From Deferribacteraceae bacterium V6Fe1 (GTDB lineage Bacteria > Chrysiogenota > Deferribacteres > Deferribacterales > Deferrivibrionaceae), in assembly GCA_022813675.1 (NCBI GenBank), contig CP063375.1, positions 2,142,501 through 2,206,500 of the forward strand: a stretch of DNA of 64,000 nucleotides, given 5' to 3'. Position numbers and translations under genes: made by a program. Of the stretch, positions 43,402 through 52,977 are shown one piece after another. A model generated the notes under the pieces. That model was not told where the DNA came from and ran no database searches. It was given only the letters and a program-made list of their open reading frames with translations. The number at the start of each line of letters is the position of its first letter. The stretch's first letter is position 1.

Positions 43402-45258
43402 ATGGGGATAATAGACAAAATAAAATTACCAGAAGGGATTCAAGCTTTAGAATATGATGAACTGAAAGAGCTAGCCAATGATGTAAGGGAGCTGATTATA
43501 GATGTGGTTTCCAAAAATGGAGGGCATCTTGCTCCAAGCCTTGGTGTAGTGGAGTTAACCATTGCACTTCTAAAAGTATTCAAGCCTGACTTTGACAAAA
43601 TAGTCTGGGATGTGGGGCATCAGTCTTATGCCTATAAAATTTTGACAGACAGAAAGGATAGATTTCATACGTTAAGGACTTATAAAGGAATAAGCGGCTT
43701 TATCAAACCTTCTGAGAGCATTTATGACACTTTTGGCGTAGGTCACACAAGCACATCTATCTCTGCAGGGCTTGGGATTAAAACTGCATCTGACCTTTTG
43801 GGAAAGGGGCAGCGCGTAGTTGCTGTAATAGGCGATGGTGCCATGACTGCAGGACTTGCTTTTGAAGGGCTTAACAATCTCGGTCAACTTGATAAGAATA
43901 TGATAGTAATCCTCAATGACAATGAAATGTCAATTAGCCCAAACGTTGGAGCTTTTTCAAGACATTTATCGAAGATTTTGTCCGGAGATATCTATACAAA
44001 GTTTAGAAAAGATATTCAAAAGCTTCTTGAAAACGCACCGCTCGGTGGACAGCTTCTTCATGTTGCCAAAAAAATGGAAGAGGGTCTTATCGGCTTTTTT
44101 ACTCCAGGCGTCATATTTGAAGAGTTAGGACTTAGATACATCGGACCGATTGATGGTCACAATATAAAAGATATCGTCTCTGCACTTAAGAATGCCACAA
44201 AGCAAGACGGCCCCGTTTTAATACACGTATCAACCAAAAAAGGTAAAGGTTACAAACCTGCCGAAGAAAATCCCGACATATATCACGGAGTTTCTTCATT
44301 CAATAAAATTGATGGAAAACCTATAAAATTTGGGGCAAAAAAAACTTTTACAAGTGCATTTGGTGACAAGCTGGTAGACATGGCACTTAAAAATAATAAA
44401 ATTGTTGCTATTACAGCAGCAATGGCTGATGGTACGGGGCTTAAAAAATTTGCAGAAGTATTCCCCGACAGATTTTTTGATGTGGGTATTGCAGAGCAGC
44501 ACGCGGTAACCTTTGCGGCGGGCCTTGCAATTAACGGACTTAAACCATACGTGGCAATATATTCTACATTTTTGCAAAGAGCTTATGACCAAATTATCCA
44601 TGATGTGGCTCTCCAAAATCTCCCGGTAGTATTTTGCATAGATAGAGCCGGGCTTGTAGGTGCTGATGGACCTACTCATCACGGAAGTTTTGATATGTCA
44701 TATCTGAGATGCATACCAAACTTAACCATTATGCTACCAAAAAATATTTTTGAGCTTGAAAAGATGTTAGAGCTTTCTGAAAATATCAACTCCCCTGTTG
44801 CCATAAGATACCCAAGAGGCAACGCCGAAGACACGGAGGGGTATATTGATACTGAAGTAGAGCTTGGAATGCCTGAAGTGGTAACGGATAATGGGGAAAT
44901 TGTATTGATTACTGCCGGGCATACCTTCTCTGAAGGCTTTAAAGCGAAAAATATATTAAAAGAAAAAGGTGTTGATATTTCACTTATAAATTTAAGATTT
45001 TTAAAGCCTTTGAATCAAAAAGTCTTAACTGATGTCTTGAAAGATAAAAAACTAATTGTAACTTTGGAGGACAACAGTATCAAAGGCGGGGTTGGTGAAG
45101 AGGTATGCTCACTCGTTATGGATAATAACATTTGTACAAAAGTTATAAAATTGGGGCTACCGGATAGATTTGTTGAGCACGGAGATGTTAGCATACTCAA
45201 AAAACACCTCAAGCTTGATAGTGAATCCATTGCAGAGCTTATTTTGGAACATGCCTAA
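43402..45258 (+). CDS. dxs: 1-Deoxy-D-xylulose-5-phosphate synthase
   Basis: First step of the MEP isoprenoid pathway, from pyruvate and glyceraldehyde 3-phosphate with thiamine diphosphate. The ThDP motif GDGAMTAGLAFEGLNN, catalytic DVGHQSYAYKILTDR, and transketolase-type EQHAVTFAAGLA and GPTHHGSFD are intact. At 618 residues it is full length. Its stop overlaps the tlyA start by 8 bases. The order xseB-ispA-dxs-tlyA-nadK-recN is a known conserved string. Confidence 0.95.
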   Translation: MGIIDKIKLPEGIQALEYDELKELANDVRELIIDVVSKNGGHLAPSLGVVELTIALLKVFKPDFDKIVWDVGHQSYAYKILTDRKDRFHTLRTYKGISGFIKPSESIYDTFGVGHTSTSISAGLGIKTASDLLGKGQRVVAVIGDGAMTAGLAFEGLNNLGQLDKNMIVILNDNEMSISPNVGAFSRHLSKILSGDIYTKFRKDIQKLLENAPLGGQLLHVAKKMEEGLIGFFTPGVIFEELGLRYIGPIDGHNIKDIVSALKNATKQDGPVLIHVSTKKGKGYKPAEENPDIYHGVSSFNKIDGKPIKFGAKKTFTSAFGDKLVDMALKNNKIVAITAAMADGTGLKKFAEVFPDRFFDVGIAEQHAVTFAAGLAINGLKPYVAIYSTFLQRAYDQIIHDVALQNLPVVFCIDRAGLVGADGPTHHGSFDMSYLRCIPNLTIMLPKNIFELEKMLELSENINSPVAIRYPRGNAEDTEGYIDTEVELGMPEVVTDNGEIVLITAGHTFSEGFKAKNILKEKGVDISLINLRFLKPLNQKVLTDVLKDKKLIVTLEDNSIKGGVGEEVCSLVMDNNICTKVIKLGLPDRFVEHGDVSILKKHLKLDSESIAELILEHA

Positions 45259-46054
45259 GATCAGACTTGACAAACTGTTAACAGAAAGAGGCTTGGCGGA
45301 ATCAAGAGAAAAAGCCCAAAGATTGATTATGGCAGGGCTCGTTTTGGTGGATAATACTATTATTGACAAGCCAGGCTCACAAATTGATGAAACATCCCAT
45401 ATAACTTTGAAAGAAACATTAAAATATGTCAGTCGTGGCGGACTCAAGTTAGAAACAGCTCTCAAATATTTTAACATAAATTTTAAAGATAAAATTGTAA
45501 TAGATATAGGAGCATCAACCGGTGGATTTACAGATTTGTGCCTACAAAACGGCGCAAAAAAAGTTTACTCGGTGGATGTGGGGAAAAATCAATTACATGA
45601 AAAACTCCTCAAAGATGAAAGAGTAATAAATCTTGAAAAAACAAATTTCAGGCACATCACTTATGAAACAATTAACGAAAAAGCAGATATAATAGTCTCT
45701 GACGTATCCTTTATATCACTCACAAACATTATCCCTTCAATAATCCAATTTTGTCATGACAAATCTGAAGCTTGCCTTTTGATAAAACCTCAATTTGAAG
45801 CGGGAGCAAAGTTTGTAGGTAAAAACGGTGTAGTGAGGGATAAGGAGATACATATACAAGTAATTAACAAAATTATAGATTTTGCAAAAGAATATGGACT
45901 ATATACAAAAGGTCTTGTAACATCTTCAATTAAAGGTCCTAAAGGAAATATTGAATACCTTTTGTATTTAAAGTATAATTTTAAAAGTGAAAAAGAGATT
46001 ACAGAAAACGATATAAGGAAAGTAGTATATGAAGAATATTGCCATTGTGGCTAA
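45251..46054 (+). CDS. tlyA: rRNA 2'-O-methyltransferase TlyA family
   Basis: N-terminal S4 RNA-binding domain (RLDKLLTERGLAESREKAQRLI) followed by an FtsJ-like SAM methyltransferase core (IDIGASTGGFTDLCLQNGA, DVSFISL). Members methylate ribose in 16S and 23S rRNA; older names call them hemolysin. The ATG at 45251 overlaps the dxs stop; longer frames run back into dxs. It is 267 residues and overlaps nadK by 26 bases. Confidence 0.92.
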   Translation: MPKIRLDKLLTERGLAESREKAQRLIMAGLVLVDNTIIDKPGSQIDETSHITLKETLKYVSRGGLKLETALKYFNINFKDKIVIDIGASTGGFTDLCLQNGAKKVYSVDVGKNQLHEKLLKDERVINLEKTNFRHITYETINEKADIIVSDVSFISLTNIIPSIIQFCHDKSEACLLIKPQFEAGAKFVGKNGVVRDKEIHIQVINKIIDFAKEYGLYTKGLVTSSIKGPKGNIEYLLYLKYNFKSEKEITENDIRKVVYEEYCHCG

Positions 46055-46889
46055 ACCGCATACACCAAACATAAAAGATATTACTGAAAAAATAATATCT
46101 TTTTTAAAAAAGAACGACAAAAATATACTACTTGAAAAAAGGGCAGCTGAAGCTTTGTGTGTCGATAATTATCACAGTGAAAATGAAATCAGAGATAATG
46201 CAGATTTGGTAATCGTTTTAGGTGGTGATGGGACTCTAATTTCAGCAATTAGGCTACTTCAAGAAAAAAGTACACCTGTCTTGGGTATAAATTTGGGCAG
46301 GCTCGGCTTTCTGACTGACACAAAAATAGAGGATGCCACGTCAACCTTACAAGAAGTTTTTTCAGGCAATTATATGATTGAGAAAAGAATGAAACTTAAC
46401 GTCTTAGTAAAAAATAAAGATAACGCAACATTCAAGGCACAAGTTATCAATGATTTGGTAATTAACAAAGGTGCTCTTGCCAGAATAATTGACATCGATG
46501 TAACTGTTGATAATCTATTTATGAACACCTATAGAGCTGACGGTATAATTATTTCCACCCCTACTGGCTCAACAGCTTACACTCTTGCAGCGGGGGGACC
46601 AATCGTATACCCTACCCTAAATTCAATTATCGTAACACCCATCTGCCCTCACGCTCTCAGCCACAGACCGATAGTCCTTCATGATACCAGCAAACTTAGA
46701 TTAAAGGTAAAGGACCTTGATGATAAGGTATTTATAACTTGTGATGGTCAAGAAGGGAAAAAAATGGAGGTTGGTGAAGAGGTCTATGTGGAAAAATCAA
46801 ACTCATCTGCCAACCTTATTGTAACAAAGCACCATAATTATTTTACACTTCTAAAAGAAAAGCTTGGTTGGGGAAGGCCTAATGCTTAA
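46029..46889 (+). CDS. nadK: NAD kinase
   Basis: Phosphorylates NAD to NADP. The GGDGT motif with catalytic Asp (LVIVLGGDGTLISA), LGINLGRLGFLTD, TPTGSTAYTLAAGGPI and the late PICPHALSHRPIV are all present. It is 286 residues. It overlaps tlyA by 26 bases and recN by 8. Confidence 0.95.
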   Translation: MKNIAIVAKPHTPNIKDITEKIISFLKKNDKNILLEKRAAEALCVDNYHSENEIRDNADLVIVLGGDGTLISAIRLLQEKSTPVLGINLGRLGFLTDTKIEDATSTLQEVFSGNYMIEKRMKLNVLVKNKDNATFKAQVINDLVINKGALARIIDIDVTVDNLFMNTYRADGIIISTPTGSTAYTLAAGGPIVYPTLNSIIVTPICPHALSHRPIVLHDTSKLRLKVKDLDDKVFITCDGQEGKKMEVGEEVYVEKSNSSANLIVTKHHNYFTLLKEKLGWGRPNA

Positions 46890-48525
46890 AGCACTGTCAG
46901 TTAAAAACTTAGGCGTTATCGAAGACGTATTCATCGAATTTGACAACGGTTTAAATATTATTACGGGAGAGACGGGAGCAGGGAAATCAGTGCTTATTGG
47001 CGCAGTAAAATTACTTTTAGGGGAAAGATTTAACAAAAATCTCATAAGGGATGAAAGTTTACCTGTAAAAATCGAGGCTGTGTTTGAAAATAACTTCGAT
47101 TTTCTTGATGATGATATTAAAGATGAATTTGATATAGAAAGTGAAATAATCGTTAAAAGGATTATTGATGCTTCGGGGAAAAATAAAATTAGTATTAATG
47201 GAAACATTGCCACCTTAAATCAGCTTAAAGATATCGTGTCTGAGCTTGTGGATATACACGGTCAGCATGAAAACCAAAAGTTGCTAAACCCAAAAAATCA
47301 CCTAAAATACATCGATAAATTTATTAAGTCAGATAACCTCAAAATATACAAAGATAAATTTTCTGAATATATTAATCTGAAAAGAGAGTATGAAACATTA
47401 AAATCCGAAATATCCGATTTGTTAAAAAACAAAGACTTCTTAGAATTTCAAATCAAAGAGATAGAAGAGTTAAATATAAAGCTCCCTGATGACTTGGAAC
47501 TTGAAGATAAATTAAACTATATGACAAATATTGAGAAGATAAATGAAAATATATCAGGTGCGCTAAATAATCTCAAAGACGGGGAAATCAATGCCTACTC
47601 ACTTATTTCAGACGCACTAAAGAATATTTCTTACACCTGTCGCTATATTGAAAAATTAAAAGATGCGGAAAGCAGACTTAATTCAGTACTTTATAATTTG
47701 GATGAAATTGCTTCTGAATTGTATGAATATATGCAGGTAGATGAATTTGACCCGAATATTCTGAATGAACTAAATGCAAGAAAATATAGGTTAGACAACC
47801 TAAAGAAAAAGTACAATCTTGAACTTGACCAAATACTTGATTATAAAACCAAACTTAAAAATCAACTTGATAGCATAGAGATAAATGAGGATGAAATTCA
47901 AAAAATTGAAAAAAAACTAAACGATTTAAAAAACATTCTGTTAAAACAAGGGGAATTGATTAATAAAGAAAGAAAAAATACAGCTAAGACCATATGTGAA
48001 AAGATTGAAAGAATATTAAACGAACTCGAATTGAAAAACACAATATTTGACTTTAATCTTAAAATTCTTGACAAAATCGATGACAATGCTTTTGCCGAAG
48101 GTGAATTTGTAATCTCAACTAACGCCGGCTTTGAGCCTGCAGGTTTATCTAAAATTGCCTCTGGCGGCGAAATTTCTAGGGTAATGCTGGCTATAAAAGA
48201 TGTATTTGCCGAATCTGACAATGTATCAACTTTAATCTTTGATGAAATTGATACCGGAATCAGCGGCAAGACAGCAAAAAAAGTCGCGGAAAAATTAAAA
48301 AACATCTCTAATTACAAGCAATTAATTGTGATAACTCACCTGCCGGTAGTAGCCGCGATGGCTGATAAGCATTTTCATATTTCAAAAATACAAGCTGATA
48401 ATACTACCAAAACAGTAGTTAATACTTTGGACAAACTTGCTCAAAAAGAGATTTTAGCTGCCATGATTTCAGGTAGTGTCACGGAGATGTCTATAAAACA
48501 AGCTGAAGAGTTGATAAATGGATAA
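46882..48525 (+). CDS. recN: DNA repair ATPase RecN
   Basis: SMC-like protein for double-strand break repair. Walker A is [14 protein letters not shown], then a long coiled coil (about 150-360), the GGEISR signature and Walker [14 protein letters not shown]. The ATG at 46882 overlaps the nadK stop by 8 bases; an in-frame start at 46864 is inside nadK. It is 547 residues, normal for the family. Confidence 0.95.
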   Translation: MLKALSVKNLGVIEDVFIEFDNGLNIITGETGAGKSVLIGAVKLLLGERFNKNLIRDESLPVKIEAVFENNFDFLDDDIKDEFDIESEIIVKRIIDASGKNKISINGNIATLNQLKDIVSELVDIHGQHENQKLLNPKNHLKYIDKFIKSDNLKIYKDKFSEYINLKREYETLKSEISDLLKNKDFLEFQIKEIEELNIKLPDDLELEDKLNYMTNIEKINENISGALNNLKDGEINAYSLISDALKNISYTCRYIEKLKDAESRLNSVLYNLDEIASELYEYMQVDEFDPNILNELNARKYRLDNLKKKYNLELDQILDYKTKLKNQLDSIEINEDEIQKIEKKLNDLKNILLKQGELINKERKNTAKTICEKIERILNELELKNTIFDFNLKILDKIDDNAFAEGEFVISTNAGFEPAGLSKIASGGEISRVMLAIKDVFAESDNVSTLIFDEIDTGISGKTAKKVAEKLKNISNYKQLIVITHLPVVAAMADKHFHISKIQADNTTKTVVNTLDKLAQKEILAAMISGSVTEMSIKQAEELING

Positions 48526-49120
48526 AATAGTAGCCTTTATTGTCGCTTCCATCGGTGGGATGGGATATATAGGAATTGTGCTTTTAATGGCGCTTGAAAG
48601 CTCTTTTTTCCCTTTTCCAAGTGAAGTTGTTGTACCACCTGCAGGCTATCTTGCCTCTCAAGGGGAAATGAATATTTTTTTGGTAATCTTGGCAGGAATC
48701 TTAGGCAGTATATTAGGAGCTTTTGTAAATTACTACATTGCTTACAAATATGGTAGAAATCTTCTTATAACCTATGGGAAATATTTTTTTATCAATGAAG
48801 AAAAGTTTAAAAAAATTGAAAGTTTTTTTATAAACCATGGTGAAATATCGACTTTTGTAGGCAGGCTTATTCCCGGAGTAAGGCAATATATCTCATTTCC
48901 TGCCGGTCTTGCGAAAATGAACCTATCCAAATTTATATTTTACACGGCTCTTGGAGCGGGTATATGGGTCGTAATTCTCGCTTACGTAGGTTATTTCATC
49001 GGAAACAATATCGAACTTATAAGAGAGAAGTTACACACTATAACTATAATAATTATCCCTTTTATAATTATAATAATTATGCTATACATCTATATAAATA
49101 AAAAAAAGAAAAAGGCTTGA
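48518..49120 (+). CDS. DedA-family membrane protein
   Basis: A 200-residue inner-membrane protein with the DedA/VTT pattern: [31 protein letters not shown] and the conserved [22 protein letters not shown] loop. DedA proteins flip or recycle lipid carriers such as undecaprenyl phosphate or phosphatidylethanolamine. It overlaps recN by 8 bases and precedes a cell-wall peptidase by one base. Confidence 0.9.
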   Translation: MDKIVAFIVASIGGMGYIGIVLLMALESSFFPFPSEVVVPPAGYLASQGEMNIFLVILAGILGSILGAFVNYYIAYKYGRNLLITYGKYFFINEEKFKKIESFFINHGEISTFVGRLIPGVRQYISFPAGLAKMNLSKFIFYTALGAGIWVVILAYVGYFIGNNIELIREKLHTITIIIIPFIIIIIMLYIYINKKKKKA

Positions 49121-49121
49121 T

Positions 49122-50249
49122 ATGAAAAAAATATATTTTATTCTAATTGTAATTCTCGCAGCATTTAATCTTTTTGCGTCTACCTACACTGTTAAAAATG
49201 GCGATACATTGGTAAATATTTTAAGTAATAATTTTGATTATTCAGAAATACTTGCGATTGACAAAAGGCTCAAGGAATTGTCTTCGGAGTTTACACTTCA
49301 GTCAGGTCAGACATTAGTATATGATAAAGATGTTGTAAGGCTAAAATATGCAATCGATAAAGAATTTGTCATTTATAAGAATAATGATAATTTGGAAGTA
49401 AAACTTGAACAATTCCCGATATTTAAACTAAAAACGGTAGTAGAAAACAATATTGACAGCTCCCTTTTTGAAGCTGTCAGAGCAACGGGTGAAGATGATA
49501 TCCTTGCCATCATGCTTGCCAATATCTACGAGTGGGAAATAGATTTTTTTAAGGACATAAGACAAGGGGATAAATTTAAGATATTGGTAGAAAAAAAATT
49601 TTGCAGAGGTAAATTTATTGGCTACGGAAAAATTCTTGCGGCCGATTTTATAAATCAAGGAAGACTCATAAGGGCTCTTTATTACGAAGATGAAAAAACA
49701 GCAGGGTATTTTTCACCAGACGGCAAATCATTAAGAAAAGGTTTTTTAAAAGCACCTATAAAGTTTGGCAGAATATCATCAGGCTTTACATCAAGAAGGT
49801 TACACCCAGTTTTAAATGAAGTTAGAGCTCACTATGGAGTTGACTATGCAGCACCTTACGGCACACCTGTTCATGCCACTGCCGATGGGAAAATTATTGC
49901 ACGAGGCTATAAAAAAGGGAACGGATATTATGTGAAGCTAAAGCATAACAATGGATATGAAACAATGTATATGCACTTTTCCAAATTTAAACAAGGGCAA
50001 CATATTGGCAGCTATGTAAAACAAGGGGAAGTGATAGGCTATATCGGCACATCAGGATATGCTACAGGACCTCACGTAGATTATAGAATTATAAAAAATG
50101 GCACATATTTGAACCCACTGGCATTTAAATCACCATCAAAATCGTTACCAAAAGAAAAAATAGAAAATTTTACCAAAGCTACTGCTTTATATGCATATAT
50201 GCTTGACAGCACATATTACAGACTGGCTAAGTTTAAAATGCTGAAATAG
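49122..50249 (+). CDS. M23-family peptidoglycan endopeptidase with LysM-like start
   Basis: An exported 375-residue protein: signal peptide, a LysM-like segment (STYTVKNGDTLVNIL), a middle OapA/Csd3-type region and a C-terminal lysostaphin-type M23 domain. The first zinc motif HxxxD (HYGVDY) is intact. The second, usually HxH, reads GPHVDYR: His kept, the zinc-binding second His replaced by Asp. Asp can bind zinc, so activity may persist, but this is unusual. It ends the long plus-strand run and faces the K+ uptake genes tail to tail. Confidence 0.87.
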   Translation: MKKIYFILIVILAAFNLFASTYTVKNGDTLVNILSNNFDYSEILAIDKRLKELSSEFTLQSGQTLVYDKDVVRLKYAIDKEFVIYKNNDNLEVKLEQFPIFKLKTVVENNIDSSLFEAVRATGEDDILAIMLANIYEWEIDFFKDIRQGDKFKILVEKKFCRGKFIGYGKILAADFINQGRLIRALYYEDEKTAGYFSPDGKSLRKGFLKAPIKFGRISSGFTSRRLHPVLNEVRAHYGVDYAAPYGTPVHATADGKIIARGYKKGNGYYVKLKHNNGYETMYMHFSKFKQGQHIGSYVKQGEVIGYIGTSGYATGPHVDYRIIKNGTYLNPLAFKSPSKSLPKEKIENFTKATALYAYMLDSTYYRLAKFKMLK

Positions 50250-50253
50250 TGAA

Positions 50254-50269
50254 ATGTGATTTATCACAT
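50254..50269. repeat. 16-bp palindrome between convergent genes
   Basis: ATGTGATTTATCACAT is a perfect 7-bp inverted repeat around TT, overlapping the stop codon of ktrA. It could form a small hairpin for both converging transcripts. It resembles a CRP/FNR half-site pair (TGTGA-N4-TCACA), but no gene start lies near it. Confidence 0.4.
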
Positions 50270-50911
50270 CAGTTTAAGTATATTTTCTTCTACACCCACT
50301 ATAACTAATTCGTCGTTTTCATTTATTACGTAATCCGGATTGACGGTAAGCTTTAACTTGTCGTTAGCTCTTTTAATCGCAAGGATATTAAGATCATACT
50401 TTCTTCTCAAATCTAATTCTTTTAATGACTTACCAATTAAATTTTTGTTAGCCTTAATATTTACGATTTTTAGATCACCTTCCAAATCAAGCATTTCAAA
50501 AAAATTTTCAAAATTAATCTTTGTAGCAACTTTTTTGGCTATCTCCCTCTCAGGTAAGATTACTTGGTCTGCACCCATTTTGTAGAGTATTTCTTCTTGT
50601 ATTTTTGTATTTGCTTTACAAATAACATATTTTGTTTCAAGTCTCTTCAGAAAAGCAAGGGTCAGAATCTGACTTTCAAAGCTGTTACTCATGGAAAGAA
50701 CAACTACATCAAATTTATTTATTGCCAGCTCTTTTAAAGTGTCTTCATCAGCTACATTAGCACAAACGGCTTCCGTAACATCATCCTTAATCTGCTCAAC
50801 AATCATTTTATTTTTATCTACAGCTAATACTGAGTGTCCGTATTTATAACATTCTCTGGCAACCGAATACCCAAAATAGCCCAAACCAAATACAGCAACA
50901 TCTTTTTTCAT
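50264..50911 (-). CDS. ktrA: K+ channel/uptake regulatory subunit, KtrA/TrkA type
   Basis: A cytoplasmic 215-residue RCK protein: one Rossmann NAD/ATP-binding domain (VFGLGYFGYSVARECYKYG) and a TrkA-C domain (about 135-215). The single RCK unit is the KtrA form, not the doubled TrkA. It gates the membrane subunit encoded 3 bases upstream in the same operon, KtrB-like, in response to nucleotides. Confidence 0.9.
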   Translation of the reverse strand: MKKDVAVFGLGYFGYSVARECYKYGHSVLAVDKNKMIVEQIKDDVTEAVCANVADEDTLKELAINKFDVVVLSMSNSFESQILTLAFLKRLETKYVICKANTKIQEEILYKMGADQVILPEREIAKKVATKINFENFFEMLDLEGDLKIVNIKANKNLIGKSLKELDLRRKYDLNILAIKRANDKLKLTVNPDYVINENDELVIVGVEENILKLM

Positions 50912-50914
50912 TTT

Positions 50915-52201
50915 TCACCCCAAAATAATCTTTTCTTCAGGATATTTTAAATGTGTTTTTTTATCTTTATTTAAAAGTAACATAAATAAAATGGAAGGTC
51001 CGACCCTTCCTGCAAACATTAAGAATATCAACAAAGACTTGCCAATACCGTCAAGCTTTGATGTAATTCCCAAAGATAATCCTACCGTACCCACAGCAGA
51101 AGCAACCTCAAAAAATGTATTGATAAATCCGAAATCATCATAAAGTAACAATATAGTCGTACCTACAGAAATAAACAATATATAAAGGAAAAATATCGCA
51201 TGTGCCCTTAAAATATTCTGATAAGGTATCTCCCTTTTAAATACAACAAGCCTATCACTACCTTTTAAGGTATTTAAAACAGATAATACTATTACAAAGA
51301 AAGTCGTAGTCTTGATACCGCCACCGGTTGAACCGGGTGAAGCACCAACCACCATTAATATGAAAATAACAAAAATACTTACATTATGTAATCCAGCAAT
51401 ATCTACAGAATTAAACCCTGCTGTTCTTGCGGTTATGGACTGAAAAAAAGCATCTACAATTGTAAGTTTTCCGCCCTCAACTACATATAATATTAACATC
51501 CCTGAAATTATCAAAAAGAATGTAGTTATAATTACTATTTTTGTATGACTTTTTAATCTATTTTTTAATCTAAAAAATCTCATAACATCAAAAACCACAT
51601 AAAACCCTATCCCACCCAGAATAATCAATATCGCTATTACAACTTTAATGTAAGCAGACTGATTGACCAGACTTTCATCAAAAATAGAAAAACCGGCATT
51701 ACAAAACGCTGATATTGAGTAAAATATTGAATAATAGAACGAATCGGATAAATTTATATTCTCCATATAAAATCCAAAAAACAATAAAATACTGCCAATA
51801 ACCTCTATCGTAATCATATAACCAATGATAAAAACAATAATATTGTCCGTTTCTGCAATGGAAAGAGTGCCACTAATCTTTGCAACCGATATTCTCCCCT
51901 TTAAATCAAGCTCACCCCGTAAAAACAGAACAATAAATGTAGTCAAAGTCATTATCCCTATCCCGCCAAGCTCTATAAGAAGTAGAATTATAATCTGCCC
52001 CCAAAAGTTAAAACTTGAGACTGGAAAAGTGGCAAGACCTGTAACGCAAACAGCTGAAGTAGCCGTAAACAGTGCATCTATATATGTGTAATTATTTCGG
52101 TAATTTATTCCTGGGATACTTAATAAGAGTGAACCAATAATAATCAATAAACCAAATGTTATGACAAATAAATTTAGAGGATTTCTAAAAAATTTCTTCA
52201 T
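50915..52201 (-). CDS. ktrB: K+ uptake membrane subunit, KtrB/TrkH type
   Basis: A 428-residue membrane protein with four MPM repeats. Selectivity-filter stretches are recognisable at SAVCVTGLAT, AFCNAGFS, ARTAGFNSV and SAVGTVGLS, each around a conserved Gly. The length and paired KtrA suggest Ktr rather than Trk. The gene follows the Fe-S cluster operon, separated from it by a terminator-like hairpin. Confidence 0.92.
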   Translation of the reverse strand: MKKFFRNPLNLFVITFGLLIIIGSLLLSIPGINYRNNYTYIDALFTATSAVCVTGLATFPVSSFNFWGQIIILLLIELGGIGIMTLTTFIVLFLRGELDLKGRISVAKISGTLSIAETDNIIVFIIGYMITIEVIGSILLFFGFYMENINLSDSFYYSIFYSISAFCNAGFSIFDESLVNQSAYIKVVIAILIILGGIGFYVVFDVMRFFRLKNRLKSHTKIVIITTFFLIISGMLILYVVEGGKLTIVDAFFQSITARTAGFNSVDIAGLHNVSIFVIFILMVVGASPGSTGGGIKTTTFFVIVLSVLNTLKGSDRLVVFKREIPYQNILRAHAIFFLYILFISVGTTILLLYDDFGFINTFFEVASAVGTVGLSLGITSKLDGIGKSLLIFLMFAGRVGPSILFMLLLNKDKKTHLKYPEEKIILG

Positions 52202-52204
52202 AAA

Positions 52205-52229
52205 TTAAAATGCCGGTAGAATCACCGGC
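52205..52229 (-). terminator. Probable terminator after the Fe-S operon
   Basis: On the minus strand GCCGGT (52229-52224) and ACCGGC (52217-52212) pair around a 6-base loop and are followed by ATTTTAATTT, a modest U-rich tail. It lies between the Nfu gene and ktrB, so it would close the iscS-iscU-nfu transcript. Confidence 0.6.
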
Positions 52230-52248
52230 CAATGTTATTTTTTGCCAA

Positions 52249-52476
52249 TTAGAAAGAAACTACCTCTTTAACTTCAGGGATAGCATCTTTAAGTCTCATT
52301 TCGATGCCGTGTTTTAAAGTCATTGTGCTAAATGGGCAGCTTCCGCAAGCCCCTGTTAGCTGAACCTTAACAACACCATCATCTGTCACACCAATAAGCT
52401 CTACATCCCCACCATCTGCCTGAAGTGTAGGTCTTACTTGCTTTAATACTTCTTCTACTCTTTCTTTCAAAGTCAT
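52249..52476 (-). CDS. NifU C-terminal (Nfu-type) Fe-S scaffold
   Basis: A 75-residue stand-alone Nfu domain that carries a transient 4Fe-4S cluster. The CGSCPFS (CxxC) site is present, with VRPTLQADGGDVELIG before it, as usual. A good ribosome site (GGAGGA) lies in the gap. It is the last gene of an iscS-iscU-nfu set and would pass clusters to target proteins. Confidence 0.92.
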   Translation of the reverse strand: MTLKERVEEVLKQVRPTLQADGGDVELIGVTDDGVVKVQLTGACGSCPFSTMTLKHGIEMRLKDAIPEVKEVVSF

Positions 52477-52485
52477 CTATTCCTC

Positions 52486-52926
52486 CTAATGTTTAACTTT
52501 ATCTTTTATTTTAGCTTTCATTTCGTCAACAATTTTAGGGTCTTTGCCAACCCTGACATAATAATCTTTCAATGCTGCCTCGATAGCCTCTTCAGCCATA
52601 ACAGAGCAATGAATCTTAGCAGGTGGCAACCCATCTAACGCCTCAACTATAGCATTATTTGTCAGCTCAAGAATCTGCTCTACAGTCTTGCCTTTCAAAA
52701 GCTCGGTTGCCATAGAGCTTGAGGCAATTGCAGCTCCGCAACCAAATGTTTTAAACTTTACATCTTCGACTATTCCATCATCGCTAATCTTTAGGTAAAG
52801 TTTCATGACGTCTCCGCAAGCAGGGTTTCCAACCTCACCTACTCCGTTAGCATCATTAATCTCACCCATATTTCTTGGATTCATAAAATGTTCCATTACT
52901 TTGTCGCTGTATGGTCCTTTTGCCAT
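52486..52926 (-). CDS. iscU: Fe-S cluster scaffold IscU/NifU-N
   Basis: A 146-residue scaffold with the three cluster-binding cysteines in place: C37 (GNPACGD), C63 (FKTFGCGAAIASSS) and C107 (IHCSVMAEEA). The Asp after the first Cys (CGD) is present. The C-terminal extension is Lys-rich. It lies 51 bases after the IscS homologue, which lacks its PLP lysine (see below), a pairing reminiscent of the Archaeoglobus IscU-IscS complex. GGAGG precedes the ATG. Confidence 0.93.
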   Translation of the reverse strand: MAKGPYSDKVMEHFMNPRNMGEINDANGVGEVGNPACGDVMKLYLKISDDGIVEDVKFKTFGCGAAIASSSMATELLKGKTVEQILELTNNAIVEALDGLPPAKIHCSVMAEEAIEAALKDYYVRVGKDPKIVDEMKAKIKDKVKH

Positions 52927-52977
52927 CTTTTCCTCCTGTGAATCTAAATTTTTAAACCATATTTTAAAATATGTAAA

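Noticed and set aside
50254..50269. CRP/FNR operator
   Set aside because: The palindrome lies between the ends of two convergent genes, with no promoter nearby, and has 4 rather than 6 central bases.
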